This document shows positions 43,782 through 53,245 of a stretch of 64,000 nucleotides of DNA, in pieces. Source of the stretch: Streptomyces griseus subsp. griseus (GTDB taxonomy: Bacteria; Actinomycetota; Actinomycetes; Streptomycetales; Streptomycetaceae); the NCBI RefSeq assembly GCF_000720255.1, contig NZ_JOJE01000013.1:248001-312000 (forward strand), given 5' to 3'. The notes beneath the pieces are model-generated. The model saw nothing but the letters and a program-made list of their open reading frames with translations. It did no database searches and was not told the DNA's origin. The translations under genes were made by a program, and so were the position numbers. Within the stretch, counting starts at the first letter, position 1; each line of letters opens with the position of its first letter.

Positions 43782-45514
43782 CAGGCAGCCTCCGCTTCCG
43801 TCAGCTGGGAGAGCACGATCTCCCGGTATGTCTCGTTGTCCGCCATCAGCTCCCGGTGGGTGCCGGTGCCGACGACCCGGCCCTCGTCCAGGACCACGAT
43901 CCGGTCGGCGTCCCGGATGGTCGCCACCCGCTGGGCGACGATCACGACGGTCGCCTCGGCGGTCTCCCGGCCGAGCGCCGCCCGCAGGGCCGCGTCGGTG
44001 GCGTAGTCGAGCGCGGAGAAGGAGTCGTCGAAGAGGTAGATCTCGGGCCGCTGCACGAGGGTGCGGGCGATCGCGAGGCGCTGGCGCTGACCACCGGAGA
44101 CATTCGTCCCGCCCTGTGCGATCGGCGCGTTCAGCCCGCCCTCGAGACGCTCGACGAAGTCCTTGGCCTGGGCCACCTTCAGCGCGTGCCACAGTTCCTC
44201 GTCCGTGGCGTCCGGGTTGCCGTAGCGCAGGTTGGTCGCCACCGTCCCCGCGAACAGGTACGGCCGCTGCGGCACCAGGCCGACCGTCCTGGCCAGCAGC
44301 TTCGGGTCGACCTCGGAGACCTCGACGCCGTCGACGAGCACCTCGCCGTCGGTCGCGTCGAACAGCCGCGGGACCAGCCCCAGCAGGGTCGACTTGCCGC
44401 TGCCGGTCGAGCCGATCACGGCGGTCGTCTCGCCGGGCCGCGCCACCAGGTCGATGGCCTTCAGCACCGGCTCCTCGGCCCCCGGGTAGCGGAAGCCGGC
44501 GGCCCGGATCTCCAGGTGGCCGTGCCGGCGCAGCTCCGTGACCGGGCTGACCGGCGGCACCACGCTGGACGAGGTGTCCAGGACCTCGTGGACGCGCTCG
44601 GCGCACACCTCCGCGCGCGGCACCATCATGAACATGAAGGTGGCCATCATCACAGACATGACGATCTGCATGAGGTAGGCGAGGAACGCCGTCAGATCGC
44701 CGATCTGCATCCCGCCGCTGTCGATGCGGTGTGCGCCGAACCACACCACCGCGATGGACGACAGGTTCACCACGGTCATGACGATCGGGAACATCAGCGC
44801 GAGCAGATTGCCGCTGCCCAGAGCCATCTCGGTCAGGTCCGCGTTGGCCTTGCGGAAGCGCTGCTCCTCGTACTCGTCGCGGACGAAGGCACGGATGACG
44901 CGGTTGCCCGTGATCTGCTCGCGCAGCACCCGGTTCACCGTGTCGAGGCGCACCTGCATCGCCCGGAACAGGGGCCGCAGCCGCCGCACGATCAGCGTCA
45001 CGCTGATGCCCAGCACCGGCACGACCGCGACCAGCACACCGGACAGCGGCACGTCCAGGCCGAGCGCCAGCACGATGCCGCCCACGCACATGATCGGCGC
45101 CGACACCATCAGAGTGAATGTCATCAGAGCCAGCATCTGCACCTGCTGGACGTCGTTCGTCGTCCGGGTGATCAGCGAGGGCGCGCCGAACTGGCCGACC
45201 TCACGCGCCGAGAACGACTGCACCCGGTCGAAGACGGCCGCCCTGATGTCCCGGCCGAGCGCCGAAGCGGTCCGCGCGCCGTAATACACGGCGCCGATGT
45301 TGCACACGACCTGCGCCAGCGAGATGCCGATCATCAGGCCGCCGTAGCTGAGGATGTAGCCGGTGTCACCGTTGACGACACCGCTGTCGATGATGTCCGC
45401 GTTCAGCGTGGGCAGGTAGAGGGTGGCGCAGGTCTGCAGGAACTGCAGCAGTACCAGCAGGGCGATGGGTTTTCGGTAGGGACTGAGGTAGGTCCTCAGA
45501 AGTCGTATCAGCAC
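43781..45514 (-). CDS. ABC exporter half-transporter (permease-ATPase), degenerate-site partner
   Basis: A 577-residue protein with six membrane helices (~15-310) and an ATPase domain. Walker A VIGSTGSGKSTLLG (~370) and the signature NVSGGQRQRLAIARTL (~470) are canonical, but after Walker B the sequence is YLFDDSFSALD, so the catalytic Glu is Asp. That is the usual asymmetry of heterodimeric exporters, where one ATP site is non-hydrolytic. First gene of the pair; GTG 45514 has only a weak ribosome site. Confidence 0.93.
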   Translation of the reverse strand: MLIRLLRTYLSPYRKPIALLVLLQFLQTCATLYLPTLNADIIDSGVVNGDTGYILSYGGLMIGISLAQVVCNIGAVYYGARTASALGRDIRAAVFDRVQSFSAREVGQFGAPSLITRTTNDVQQVQMLALMTFTLMVSAPIMCVGGIVLALGLDVPLSGVLVAVVPVLGISVTLIVRRLRPLFRAMQVRLDTVNRVLREQITGNRVIRAFVRDEYEEQRFRKANADLTEMALGSGNLLALMFPIVMTVVNLSSIAVVWFGAHRIDSGGMQIGDLTAFLAYLMQIVMSVMMATFMFMMVPRAEVCAERVHEVLDTSSSVVPPVSPVTELRRHGHLEIRAAGFRYPGAEEPVLKAIDLVARPGETTAVIGSTGSGKSTLLGLVPRLFDATDGEVLVDGVEVSEVDPKLLARTVGLVPQRPYLFAGTVATNLRYGNPDATDEELWHALKVAQAKDFVERLEGGLNAPIAQGGTNVSGGQRQRLAIARTLVQRPEIYLFDDSFSALDYATDAALRAALGRETAEATVVIVAQRVATIRDADRIVVLDEGRVVGTGTHRELMADNETYREIVLSQLTEAEAA

Positions 45515-45620
45515 GCTGCGTCTCTCGGAGTCGGCGGTGGGGCGATTGGTTGCCCCTGGCCCCTATCGTCGGACACTCCACCCGTGTTACCTCAACCGAT
45601 TAAGCCGAGAGCGGTGACGG

Positions 45621-47075
45621 TTACGCCCGGAACGCCCCCGGGTGGGTCTGCTCGCGTACCGACACGAACTGCTGCCGTACGGCCTGCCCCACCGCCAGCT
45701 CCTCGCCGGGCTCCAGGACCTGCGCGGCCGCGCCCTGCCAGGGCGGCGGGTTGCGCGGGTCGAGGGTGCCCTGGGAGACGCCGAGCGCCCAGGCGGCCTG
45801 CCGGGCGGCGCCGATGGCCGCGTAGTCCGCGGGCTGCGGCACCACGACCTGCGCGCCGAACAGCATGGGCGCCGCCGCCTGCACCGCGGGCAGCTCGGCG
45901 GCCGCCCCGAGCAGGAAGATCCGCCGCACCTCCACGCCCCGGCCGCGCAGCACGTCGAGTGCGTCCGCGAGCCCGCACAGCATGCCCTCGAACGCGGCTC
46001 TGGCCAGGTGCTCGGGCCGCATCGACTCCCGCCGCAGCCCCGCCAGGGTGCCGGCGGTGTGCGGCAGGTTCGGCGTGCGCTCACCCTCCAGATAGGGCAG
46101 CAGCACCAGCCCGTGCGACCCCGGCGTCGACTTCATCGCCAGGTCGGACAGGCTCTCCAGATCGGACACGCCGAGCAGCTCGGCGGTGCCGCGCAGGGTC
46201 CGTACGGCGTTCAACGTGGTGACGACCGGCAGGTGCATGCCGGTGGCGTCGGCCAGAGCGGTGATCATGCCGGTGTTGTCGACGAGGGCCTCGGGGTGGA
46301 CGGCCATCACCGACCCGGAGGCGCCCAGGGACACCACCGCGTCACCCAGCCCGATGCCGAGCCCGAAAGCGGCGGCCATGGTCTCGCCGGTCCCGGCGGA
46401 GATCAGCAGCCCCTCGGGCGTCGTACCGGCCGCCTCGGACGGCCCGATCACCTCGGGCAGCATGGCCTGGTGCCCGAGGGCCAGCTCGACCAGGTCGGGC
46501 CGGTAGCCGCCGGTCGCCGCCGACCAGTAGCCGGTCCCGGAGGCACCACCGCGATCGGTGGTCCTGCGCACCGGCCGGCCGAGCAACTGCCACACCAGCC
46601 AGTCGTGGGCCTGCATGAGGATCGCCGAGCGCAGGGCGGCGTCCGGCTCGTTCTTCGCCAGCCACCGCAGCTTCGTCACCGGCTGCGCGGCCTGCGGCAC
46701 GCATCCCACGGCCTGCGCCCAGGCCTCACGCCCGCCGAGCGCGTCGACCAGGTCCGCGGCCGCGACCTGCGCCCGCCTGTCACCGCCGACCAGGGCGGGC
46801 CGCACGGTGTTGCCCTGCGAGTCCAGCGGCACGACCGCGTTCTGCTGCGCGGACACGCCGATGGCCTGCACGCCCTCGAGCAGCCCGCCGCCGGCCGCCT
46901 CCCCGAGGGAGAGCAGCCAGGCCTGCGGATCGACATCGGAGGGACGGCCCGCACCCTCGGCACCCTCCAGCGGATGCGGCGCGTAGCCCTGCCTGAGCAC
47001 GGCCCCCGTGTCCGCGTCGCAGACGACGATACGAGTGAAATCGGGCGAACTGTCCAACCCGGCGACTATCCCCAT
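45621..47075 (-). CDS. FGGY family carbohydrate kinase (xylulokinase-like)
   Basis: A 484-residue sugar kinase. VAGLDSSPDFTRIVVCDAD at the N-terminus corresponds to the phosphate-1 motif in altered form; AIGVSAQQNAVVPLD (~72), ASGTGYWSAATGGY (~178), LISAGTGETMAAAFG (~222) and the C-terminal IFLLGAAAELPAVQAAAPML (~390) follow the FGGY pattern. It phosphorylates a pentose or polyol in the cytoplasm, probably xylulose-like, but no sugar transport or isomerase gene is adjacent. The less conserved N-terminal motif makes substrate assignment weak. Confidence 0.85.
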   Translation of the reverse strand: MGIVAGLDSSPDFTRIVVCDADTGAVLRQGYAPHPLEGAEGAGRPSDVDPQAWLLSLGEAAGGGLLEGVQAIGVSAQQNAVVPLDSQGNTVRPALVGGDRRAQVAAADLVDALGGREAWAQAVGCVPQAAQPVTKLRWLAKNEPDAALRSAILMQAHDWLVWQLLGRPVRRTTDRGGASGTGYWSAATGGYRPDLVELALGHQAMLPEVIGPSEAAGTTPEGLLISAGTGETMAAAFGLGIGLGDAVVSLGASGSVMAVHPEALVDNTGMITALADATGMHLPVVTTLNAVRTLRGTAELLGVSDLESLSDLAMKSTPGSHGLVLLPYLEGERTPNLPHTAGTLAGLRRESMRPEHLARAAFEGMLCGLADALDVLRGRGVEVRRIFLLGAAAELPAVQAAAPMLFGAQVVVPQPADYAAIGAARQAAWALGVSQGTLDPRNPPPWQGAAAQVLEPGEELAVGQAVRQQFVSVREQTHPGAFRA

Positions 47076-47126
47076 GGCGAAAATTCTGCCGCACTTCGGG
47101 GGGTGAGCGTGTCGGCTCGTCGGCCG

Positions 47127-47432
47127 CTAGGTGTTGCTCGTGCCCCAGTCGTCCGCGCCGCCGTCGTGCGCGCTGCGTTCCCGCAGCGAACGCACCCGGC
47201 CCGCGACCGACTCCGGGACCTTGTCGCCGACCTTGTCGCTCACCGCGTGGTACGCCTTGCCCGCGAACTGGCGGCTCTGCTGGGCCGCCGACTCGGCGGT
47301 GTTGCGGACCGCGGGGTTCTCGGCGACCCGGCGTGCGGACTTCTTCAACTGTTCGTAGCGCTCGCGTCCGGCCCGTGTGCCCAGCACGTAGCCCAGGACG
47401 ATTCCGGCGACGAATGTGAGCCGGTAGCGCAT
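47127..47432 (-). CDS. Small YtxH-like membrane-associated protein
   Basis: A 101-residue protein beginning MRYRLTFVAGIVLGYVLGTR, a short membrane helix followed by RAGRERYEQLKK, and an amphipathic, charged C-terminal part. This GYVLGxRAGRxRYEQL pattern is common in actinobacteria and related to YtxH-type proteins of unknown role. ATG 47432 has GAGAGGG upstream. It lies just before the tRNA cluster on the opposite strand. Confidence 0.75.
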   Translation of the reverse strand: MRYRLTFVAGIVLGYVLGTRAGRERYEQLKKSARRVAENPAVRNTAESAAQQSRQFAGKAYHAVSDKVGDKVPESVAGRVRSLRERSAHDGGADDWGTSNT

Positions 47433-47590
47433 GACGGCCACCCTCTCCCTTGTGTAGATATCTGGTGCGGCGTCGGCGCCGGGGGAGCCGATTGGCAAAG
47501 CACCCCCCTGCTTGCGCTAATGTATGTGTCGCAGCGAGCGCCCGCCCCCTGGCAGATACCCAGGTGGGTACGTTCGATGCAACGAGGCAT

Positions 47591-47663
47591 TCCTCCGTAG
47601 CTCAATTGGCAGAGCAGCCGGCTGTTAACCGGCAGGTTACTGGTTCGAGTCCAGTCGGGGGAG
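47591..47663 (+). tRNA. tRNA-Asn (GTT), copy 1
   Basis: A 73-nt cloverleaf: acceptor TCCTCCG/CGGGGGA with discriminator G, anticodon stem GCCGG/CCGGC with loop CTGTTAA giving anticodon GTT, T arm GGTTCGAGTCC. No CCA is encoded. Confidence 0.97.
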
Positions 47664-47668
47664 CTCGG

Positions 47669-47741
47669 TCCTCCGTAGCTCAATTGGCAGAGCAGCCGGC
47701 TGTTAACCGGCAGGTTACTGGTTCGAGTCCAGTCGGGGGAG
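47669..47741 (+). tRNA. tRNA-Asn (GTT), copy 2
   Basis: Identical to copy 1 in all 73 positions and separated from it by five bases, so the two form one transcript that ends at the terminator after 47,753. Confidence 0.97.
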
Positions 47742-47752
47742 CATGCTGAACG

Positions 47753-47775
47753 AGGACCCCTTGGGGGTCCTTTTT
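47753..47775 (+). terminator. Rho-independent terminator of the tRNA-Asn pair
   Basis: AGGACCCC (47753-47760) pairs with GGGGTCCT over a 3-base loop and is followed by five T, the clearest intrinsic terminator in the window. Confidence 0.9.
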
Positions 47776-47930
47776 CATGTCCGACCTCATGTCCTGGGAA
47801 CCGCGCCGACGTGCGACGCAGTCCTCAAGGTCATGAAGGCCGCACGAAGCCGACCATCCGAAGCAGGAGATCGTATGAGCGGCTATGCTGCGGCAGACGG
47901 CGCGCACGCATGTACGCGACACGCCGCTAT

Positions 47931-48004
47931 GGGGCGGTAGCTCAGCCGGTTAGAGCAGCGGACTCATAATCCGTCGGCCGTGGGTTCGAGTCCCACCCGC
48001 CCCA
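47931..48004 (+). tRNA. tRNA with CAT anticodon (elongator Met, or Ile2)
   Basis: A 74-nt cloverleaf: acceptor GGGGCGG/CCGCCCC with discriminator A, anticodon loop CTCATAA, T arm GGGTTCGAGTCCC. CAT reads Met, but tRNA-Ile2 also carries CAT before lysidine modification and sequence alone does not fully separate them. No CCA is encoded. It marks the edge of the rearranged region. Confidence 0.93.
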
Positions 48005-48916
48005 CCTGTGCAGGGCTGTGACCTGCGGAAACGTCTCTTCGGGCGTGCAGATTCAGGACTTTGGGACAACGGACTGAATCCGCTGCTCGTGAGTTCAACA
48101 CTGATGTGGTGACGAGTAGTTGGGCGCTTCGTTGACCTGCGGTTATGAATTGTGCGGTGGCCCTTGTGGGCTGGAGCGGGCGGTCTGATCGGCGGGCGAG
48201 AGCGATGGTTGGGACGCTGATGGGACGCAGGGAAGCGGAAGCGGCTACCTCCGGCTGATACGGCCCAGCTCTGCGATCAAGGAGCCCGAGGCCGACAAGC
48301 CGACCTCCGAGCAAGCCCACGGGCGCCAAAACGTGGAGCAGCCTGGCGGCGAAGGAGTCGCCCCCGTCGACCGTGCCGACGACCTTCGTGGTCACTGCGG
48401 GCACGCGCATCCGTTCTCCGTCGAGTGAGGCCAGGGTGCCGTCGGCGCCGAGGGTGATCACCGCGAGCCGTACCGCCGGCTGTGTGCCAGGTGCTGCACG
48501 CCTGCTCGGGCGGGATGCCCGGCAAGAGACACCAAGGCCGACCTCGACGTCAAGATCGTCCGCGACTTCTGCTCCATCGACACGAAGATCCTCGGCGACG
48601 GCGCGTTCCACGTCGTACTCACCGGCGGCTCGTGAGAACACTCGTGAGGAAGACGGTCTGGCGGGGTGGATCGCGAGCCAGAGTGGTCCGGTACTCGCGC
48701 AGGCACAGGGGCGCGGCCAGCCGTACGGCAGGAGGAAGCTCAGCTCGCCCCGGGAGCGTGCGAGTCGTTCGCCGGGGCGGGGCTGGTGTGCTCCATGGAT
48801 CAGTCGATGTTGTCCTGGCGGTGGAGGACTCCCTTGATCATCCTCCGGAGGGCTTACGGCTTTGTCGGCAGTTGATGTTGAGGCGTGCTGGCCCGGGGGT
48901 TCGGCTGGTAGGTGAT
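48005..48916. other. Gene-poor remnant region after the tRNA
   Basis: About 900 bp without an intact gene. It contains a degenerate tRNA-3'-half-like stretch (48066-48107), a pfkB kinase fragment (48245-48487, minus strand) and a short plus-strand piece (48540-48634) reading LDVKIVRDF then FHVVLTGGS and a stop, apparently the tail of a lost gene I do not recognise. The rest shows no coding signal. Confidence 0.6.
48245..48487 (-). pseudogene. Fragment of a PfkB family (fructokinase-like) sugar kinase
   Basis: About 80 residues match the C-terminal half of PfkB kinases: LAVITLGADGTLASLDGERM, then VPAVTTKVVGTVDGGDSFAA where the family has DTVGAGDSF. The catalytic GAGD is damaged to DGGD, and both ends are missing. 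Its closeness to the broken levanase suggests remains of a fructan/sucrose locus. Confidence 0.6.
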
Positions 48917-49897
48917 TCAGCAGGCCATCGGGCTGACGGGCACGAGTTCGGTGCTCGGCTTGTGCCGGGTGGGCCGCTGGGCGGCGCGGTCCGAGATCAG
49001 GCTGGCGACGGCCCGGTGGGTGGCTGCGTAGTGTTCGCGGCGTCCGAGGAAGCGTTGCAGCGGACGCCATTGCTTGTGCTCGGCGTTGGCGTGTTCGACG
49101 CAGGTCCGGCGTGAGGACTGGCGGCGGCGCCACTCGCGCCAGGCGTACTGCTCGCCGAGCGGTGGGTCGTTGTCCTTCGGTTTCCTCGGCGGCGCGCTGA
49201 TCTGTTCGGGAAACTCGTTGGCCAGGCCCCGGTAGCCCTCGTCGACCTCGGCCTTCACGGCCGGATGGAGGCGGAACTGTTCGGCGATTCCCTCGGTGCG
49301 CATGGCCGTCTGGTCGTGCATTCTTCCGGGCCGGTCGGCGCCGGACCACAGGGTGCGGCCCTGGTGGTCGCTGATCGTGGTGGTCTTGATGGTGTTCTGC
49401 TTCTTCTTGCCGGAGACGAACGCACAGCGGCCGGGGTGGTGGGCCTTCGGGCGCCGGACCTGGGTCTCGGTGCCATCGATCCGCAGCTTCACGCCCTCAG
49501 CGTCGGCATAGGCGAACACATCCGCGAGAGTGCACAGCCGCAGGCCGGGCCGGTCGGGGACGGCGAAGCCCCGGTCGGCGAGCAGAGGACGGATCTCTCC
49601 GATGGCCTCGGTGACGGTGGGACGGCCCACCGAGTACAGCTCGGCGAGCGCGGCATGCGGGAGCTGTGTGCGCAGATGGACCAGCGTGACCAGGATCCGG
49701 TCGGTGAAGACCAGCTCGTGCTTGCGCCCGGCCCCGGCGGCACGGCGCCGCGCGCCGCCCCGACGCTCACGCAGTGCGGACTCCCGACGGGCCCGCCAGG
49801 CAGGAGCCAACTCCTCGATCAAACCGCCGAGATGTGCACGGGAGATGCCGGTGAAGACAGGATGGGACGAGGCCGCACGGGCCCACTTCGTACTCAC
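48917..49897 (-). CDS. IS5-family transposase with HTH_Tnp_4/DDE_4 domains
   Basis: A 326-residue transposase that looks intact. The HTH part includes LPHAALAELYSVGRPTVTEA (~79-98). DDE residues are seen in LRIDGTETQVRRP (~135), EVDEGYRGLANE (~215) and TCVEHANAEHK (~262). GTG 49897 is the likely start. I could not define terminal inverted repeats or a target duplication. The element lies between the pfkB fragment and the hydrolase gene and probably contributed to the rearrangements here. Confidence 0.88.
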   Translation of the reverse strand: MSTKWARAASSHPVFTGISRAHLGGLIEELAPAWRARRESALRERRGGARRRAAGAGRKHELVFTDRILVTLVHLRTQLPHAALAELYSVGRPTVTEAIGEIRPLLADRGFAVPDRPGLRLCTLADVFAYADAEGVKLRIDGTETQVRRPKAHHPGRCAFVSGKKKQNTIKTTTISDHQGRTLWSGADRPGRMHDQTAMRTEGIAEQFRLHPAVKAEVDEGYRGLANEFPEQISAPPRKPKDNDPPLGEQYAWREWRRRQSSRRTCVEHANAEHKQWRPLQRFLGRREHYAATHRAVASLISDRAAQRPTRHKPSTELVPVSPMAC

Positions 49898-49936
49898 ACC
49901 CGAAGAACCCGTGCGGCTGTCTCACGTCACGGCCTG

Positions 49937-50662
49937 TCACTGTGCGTCCTTGGTCGGCGGGCCTGGGCGGCGTTCCTGCTCCGTCAGCAGGAACGCTGAA
50001 ATCGCTTCCAAGAACGCCTCCGGCGCCGCGCGGTGGATCAGGTGGCCAACCGGGATGGTGACCGTGTGCGCGCCGGGGATACGCCGGGCCAGCTCGGCGA
50101 TACCGTCCTGGGGCACATGGCTGCGTGGGCCGCCGGCCACCACCAGGGTCTCGGCGGTGATTTCGCTGAGTCGCTCCAGCCACCTGGGGTCAGGCATGTC
50201 GATTTGGCGCCTGATGGCCAGCACCATCTCCCAGTCGAAGGTCAGGTCCCCGTCCGGCCTGGTCGGGGTGGTCTGCTCCCGGGGGCGCGGGATCGGAACG
50301 TCCTCCAGGACGAGCCGGCTCACCCGCTGCGGATGGTCCTCCGCGAGCATGTAGGCCACGATCCCGCCCATGGAGTGCCCAATCAGTTCCACTTGACCAA
50401 GCCCCAGCGTGTTGAGGAACCGAAGCACGTCGGCCAGCATGAGTTCGAGCGAGTAATCCCCCGGCCAGTCGCTTCGGCCATGACCGCGAAGATCGAGGGC
50501 GTACACCCGTCGGCTGCGGGCGAGGACGGGCACCACCGTCTCCCAGTCGGTGGCATCCTCGCCCAGCGCGTGCAACAGGACGAGCGGCGGAACATCCGAC
50601 GGACCCGACACCTGATAGGCCAGCCGGACCCCTCCTACGTCGACCGAGCGTTGATCAACCAT
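49937..50662 (-). CDS. Alpha/beta fold hydrolase
   Basis: A 241-residue hydrolase. VLLHALGEDATDWETVVP (~28) is the oxyanion region, LIGHSMGGIVAYML (~93) holds the nucleophile Ser, the acid is likely around LVVAGGPRSHVP (~175), and GHLIHRAAPEAF (~205) supplies the His. The His-Gly pair is altered to HALG. Substrate unknown. ATG 50662 fits the conserved N-terminus; an ATG 22 codons upstream is less likely. The stop lies 40 bp from the transposase start. Confidence 0.87.
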   Translation of the reverse strand: MVDQRSVDVGGVRLAYQVSGPSDVPPLVLLHALGEDATDWETVVPVLARSRRVYALDLRGHGRSDWPGDYSLELMLADVLRFLNTLGLGQVELIGHSMGGIVAYMLAEDHPQRVSRLVLEDVPIPRPREQTTPTRPDGDLTFDWEMVLAIRRQIDMPDPRWLERLSEITAETLVVAGGPRSHVPQDGIAELARRIPGAHTVTIPVGHLIHRAAPEAFLEAISAFLLTEQERRPGPPTKDAQ

Positions 50663-50809
50663 GTCCCGGACGATATGCGGAACAGTCCTGCCGGAGTTCC
50701 GACGTTCACCAACGGCCGAAAACACCAACCACGGTGAGACCTCGGGGGACTGAGCCGCACGGCCCGGCCTCCGGTCTTCAATAGCCGACCACGTCGTTAC
50801 CCACTGCGG

Positions 50810-53245
50810 CTACTTCTTCCATGCGGAGTTCAGATTCCAGGCCCGCAGATTGCTGAGGGTCGCGGTGCCGTCCTCGGCGAAGACGTCGACACCGGTGCTC
50901 GAGGGGTCGGGGAAGATCTGGTCGGTGAGGACGACCTGGCCACCGTGCCCGTTGTCGGCGTAGACCTCGACGGAAGACTCGTCGACGAGCACGCGCAGAT
51001 GCAGCCGCCCGTCCTTGAGCGCGAGGGGGGCCCGATGGACCCCGGGGAAGCTGGGGTCGAAGTCGACCTTGCCGGAGGCGGTGCGGTCCAGGTAGACCTC
51101 GCCGGTGGCGGTGCCGTAGCCGATGCGGGTGCGCTCCTTGCCGCCGGTGCGGACGTCCAGGCCGAAGCGGGCGGCGGTGCCCGCGGTGAGGTCGGCCTGG
51201 AGTTCCAGGGTGCCGCCGGAGACGGAGAGCGCGGTGACGGCGTTGTCCATGGTGGTGGCGCCGAGGGCCGTTTCCTTACCCCGCAGGGTGCTCAGTTCGC
51301 CGACGGGCTGCTGGACCAGCCGGACCCGGCCGTCGACCGTCTTCAGGGCGAGCTGGCGTGGGAAGGTGTCGGCGCTGCGCCACGGGGAGGTGGGGATCGC
51401 CTGTGCGTAGTTCCAGTTGTTCATCCAGGCGAGCATGACGCGGCGGCCGCCGGGGGCGTCGTTGAAGGTGCCGGCGGCGTAAAAGTCCGCGCCGTAGTCG
51501 ATCCAGTGGGCGCGCTGCAGGCTGTTGCGGGCGGGGTCGTCGGCGAGGGTGAAGTCGTCGGCGAGGATGTGGCCCCAGCCGCCCTTGTTGTGGTCGACGA
51601 CCTGGATCTGTGCCTTCTTGCCGATCAGGTCGCGCAGGTCCCAGGAGTTCCAGTCCAGCGTCTCGCTGCTGGAGCCGGTCGCGGTGCGCACCACCTTGCC
51701 GTCGACGAGGAGGTTGACGGCGGTCTGGTTGTCGAGGGGAGCCGCGGGCTGGTCGGAGAAGACGATGTTGCCGACGGCGATGTGGCCCCAGCCGCCGCTG
51801 TTGTCGTCGACGACCTGGATCTGCGCCTCCTTGCCGAGGTAGGCGCTGGTGTCCCAGGAGTTCCAGATGAGGTCGGGGCTGTTGGCGCCGGTCGCGGTGG
51901 CCACGACCTTGCCGTCCACGATGAGGTTGACGGCGGTCGGGGCCGGCTGGTCGTTCGGGTGGCGGCCCATGGCGACCTGGAGGTCGATGTACTTGCTGGT
52001 GATGGTGAAGGTGGGCGAGGTGATGGTGCCGGTGCCGGGGTCGCCGTCGGGGTTGTAGGTGTCGAGGACCTTGTAGCCGAGCTGGCCGGGGAGGCTTTCG
52101 GTGGTGGGTCCGGAGTTCGCGAACGAGCCCGTCGCGGTCCAGCCGTCGCCGTAGGTGTCCCCGGAGAAGTCGGCGAAGACCTGCCCGGGCGGTGCCGATC
52201 CGTCGCCGGCGCCCTCGATGTAGGGGTGGTTGCCGCCGCCGACAAGGAAGTTCAGATACCGCTTGCTGACGATGAAGTCGGGTGAGGTGAGGGCGCCGGT
52301 GGTGCCGTCGCCGCCGTTGTAGCTGTTGACCAGGCCGGTTCCCTGGTAGCCGGTGACGGTCTGCTGGTCGGGCAGGGTGCCGGTGGCGGGGGCGGAGCCG
52401 AAGGCGGTGCCGGTGGTGGTCCAGTCGCCGTAGGAGGGATTCGAAATCGTTCAGGGTGGTGCCGCTCGGTGCGGTGTAGCCGGACGGGTCGTCGGAGGTG
52501 AAGTGCTTGCCGTCGAAGTCGCCGGTGAAGTACTGGGTGCCGGTGCCGCCGGCGATGGACTGCGTGCCGACGACCAGCACCCACTTGGTCTTCTTGGGGT
52601 TGCCGTCGACCGGAAGCGGGAACAGGTCGGGGCACTCCCACACGCCGCCGGTGGCGCCCGCGGGGCCGAAGTCGCTCTGGTGGGTCCACTTCTTGAGGTC
52701 GGGCGAGGAGTAGAAGGAGACCTTGCGCTGGTCCGCGAGGGCGACGGCCATCAGCCAGCTCTTGGTGGGGGCGTACCAGAAGACCTTGGGATCGCGGAAG
52801 TTCGTCGAGTCGATGTCCAGGACCGGGTTGCCGGAGTACTTGGTCCAGGTGGTGCCGCCGTCGGTGCTGAAGGCGAGGGCCTGTTCCTGCTTGCCGGTCG
52901 CCTTCTGCTGGCTGGTGTAGACGGCGACGAGCGGCGGGTTGGACTTGGTGCCGAAGCCGGTGCTGTTGTTCTTGTCGAGTACGACGCTGCCGGAAAAGAC
53001 CATCTCGTCGTCGTCCTGGGGGATGGCCAGCGGGAGTTGCTTCCAGTGCACCAGGTCGGTGCTGACCGCGTGACCCCACGACATGTTGCCCCAGGTGTCG
53101 CCCGACGGGTTGTACTGGAAGAACAGGTGATATTGACCCTTGTACCAGATCAGGCCGTTGGGGTCGTTCATCCAGTTCTCCGCCGGGGTGAAGTGGAACT
53201 GGGGCCGGTACTGCTCGTGGTAGAGCCCGGTGTCGGCCGCGGCCG
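50810..53245 (-). pseudogene. Levanase/fructan hydrolase (GH32), 5'-truncated and frameshifted
   Basis: The 5' part reads FHFTPAENWMNDPNGL and contains all three GH32 catalytic motifs: WMNDPNG (nucleophile), NFRDPKVFW and WECPDLFPL (acid/base). At 52436-52438 an extra C:G (CCC instead of CC in the coding strand) shifts the frame; the downstream frame continues SYGDWTTTGTAFG, two repeated beta-sandwich inserts of the VNL(I/L)VDGKVV type, and the GH32 C-terminal domain to the stop at 50810. The signal peptide and start codon are gone, replaced at ~53246 by a permease fragment on the other strand. Secreted fructan degradation is therefore lost. Confidence 0.85.

Noticed and set aside
48840..49960. 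Terminal inverted repeats of the IS5-type element
   Set aside because: Only a short GGGTTC similarity is visible at the two sides; no convincing repeat or target duplication could be aligned by eye.
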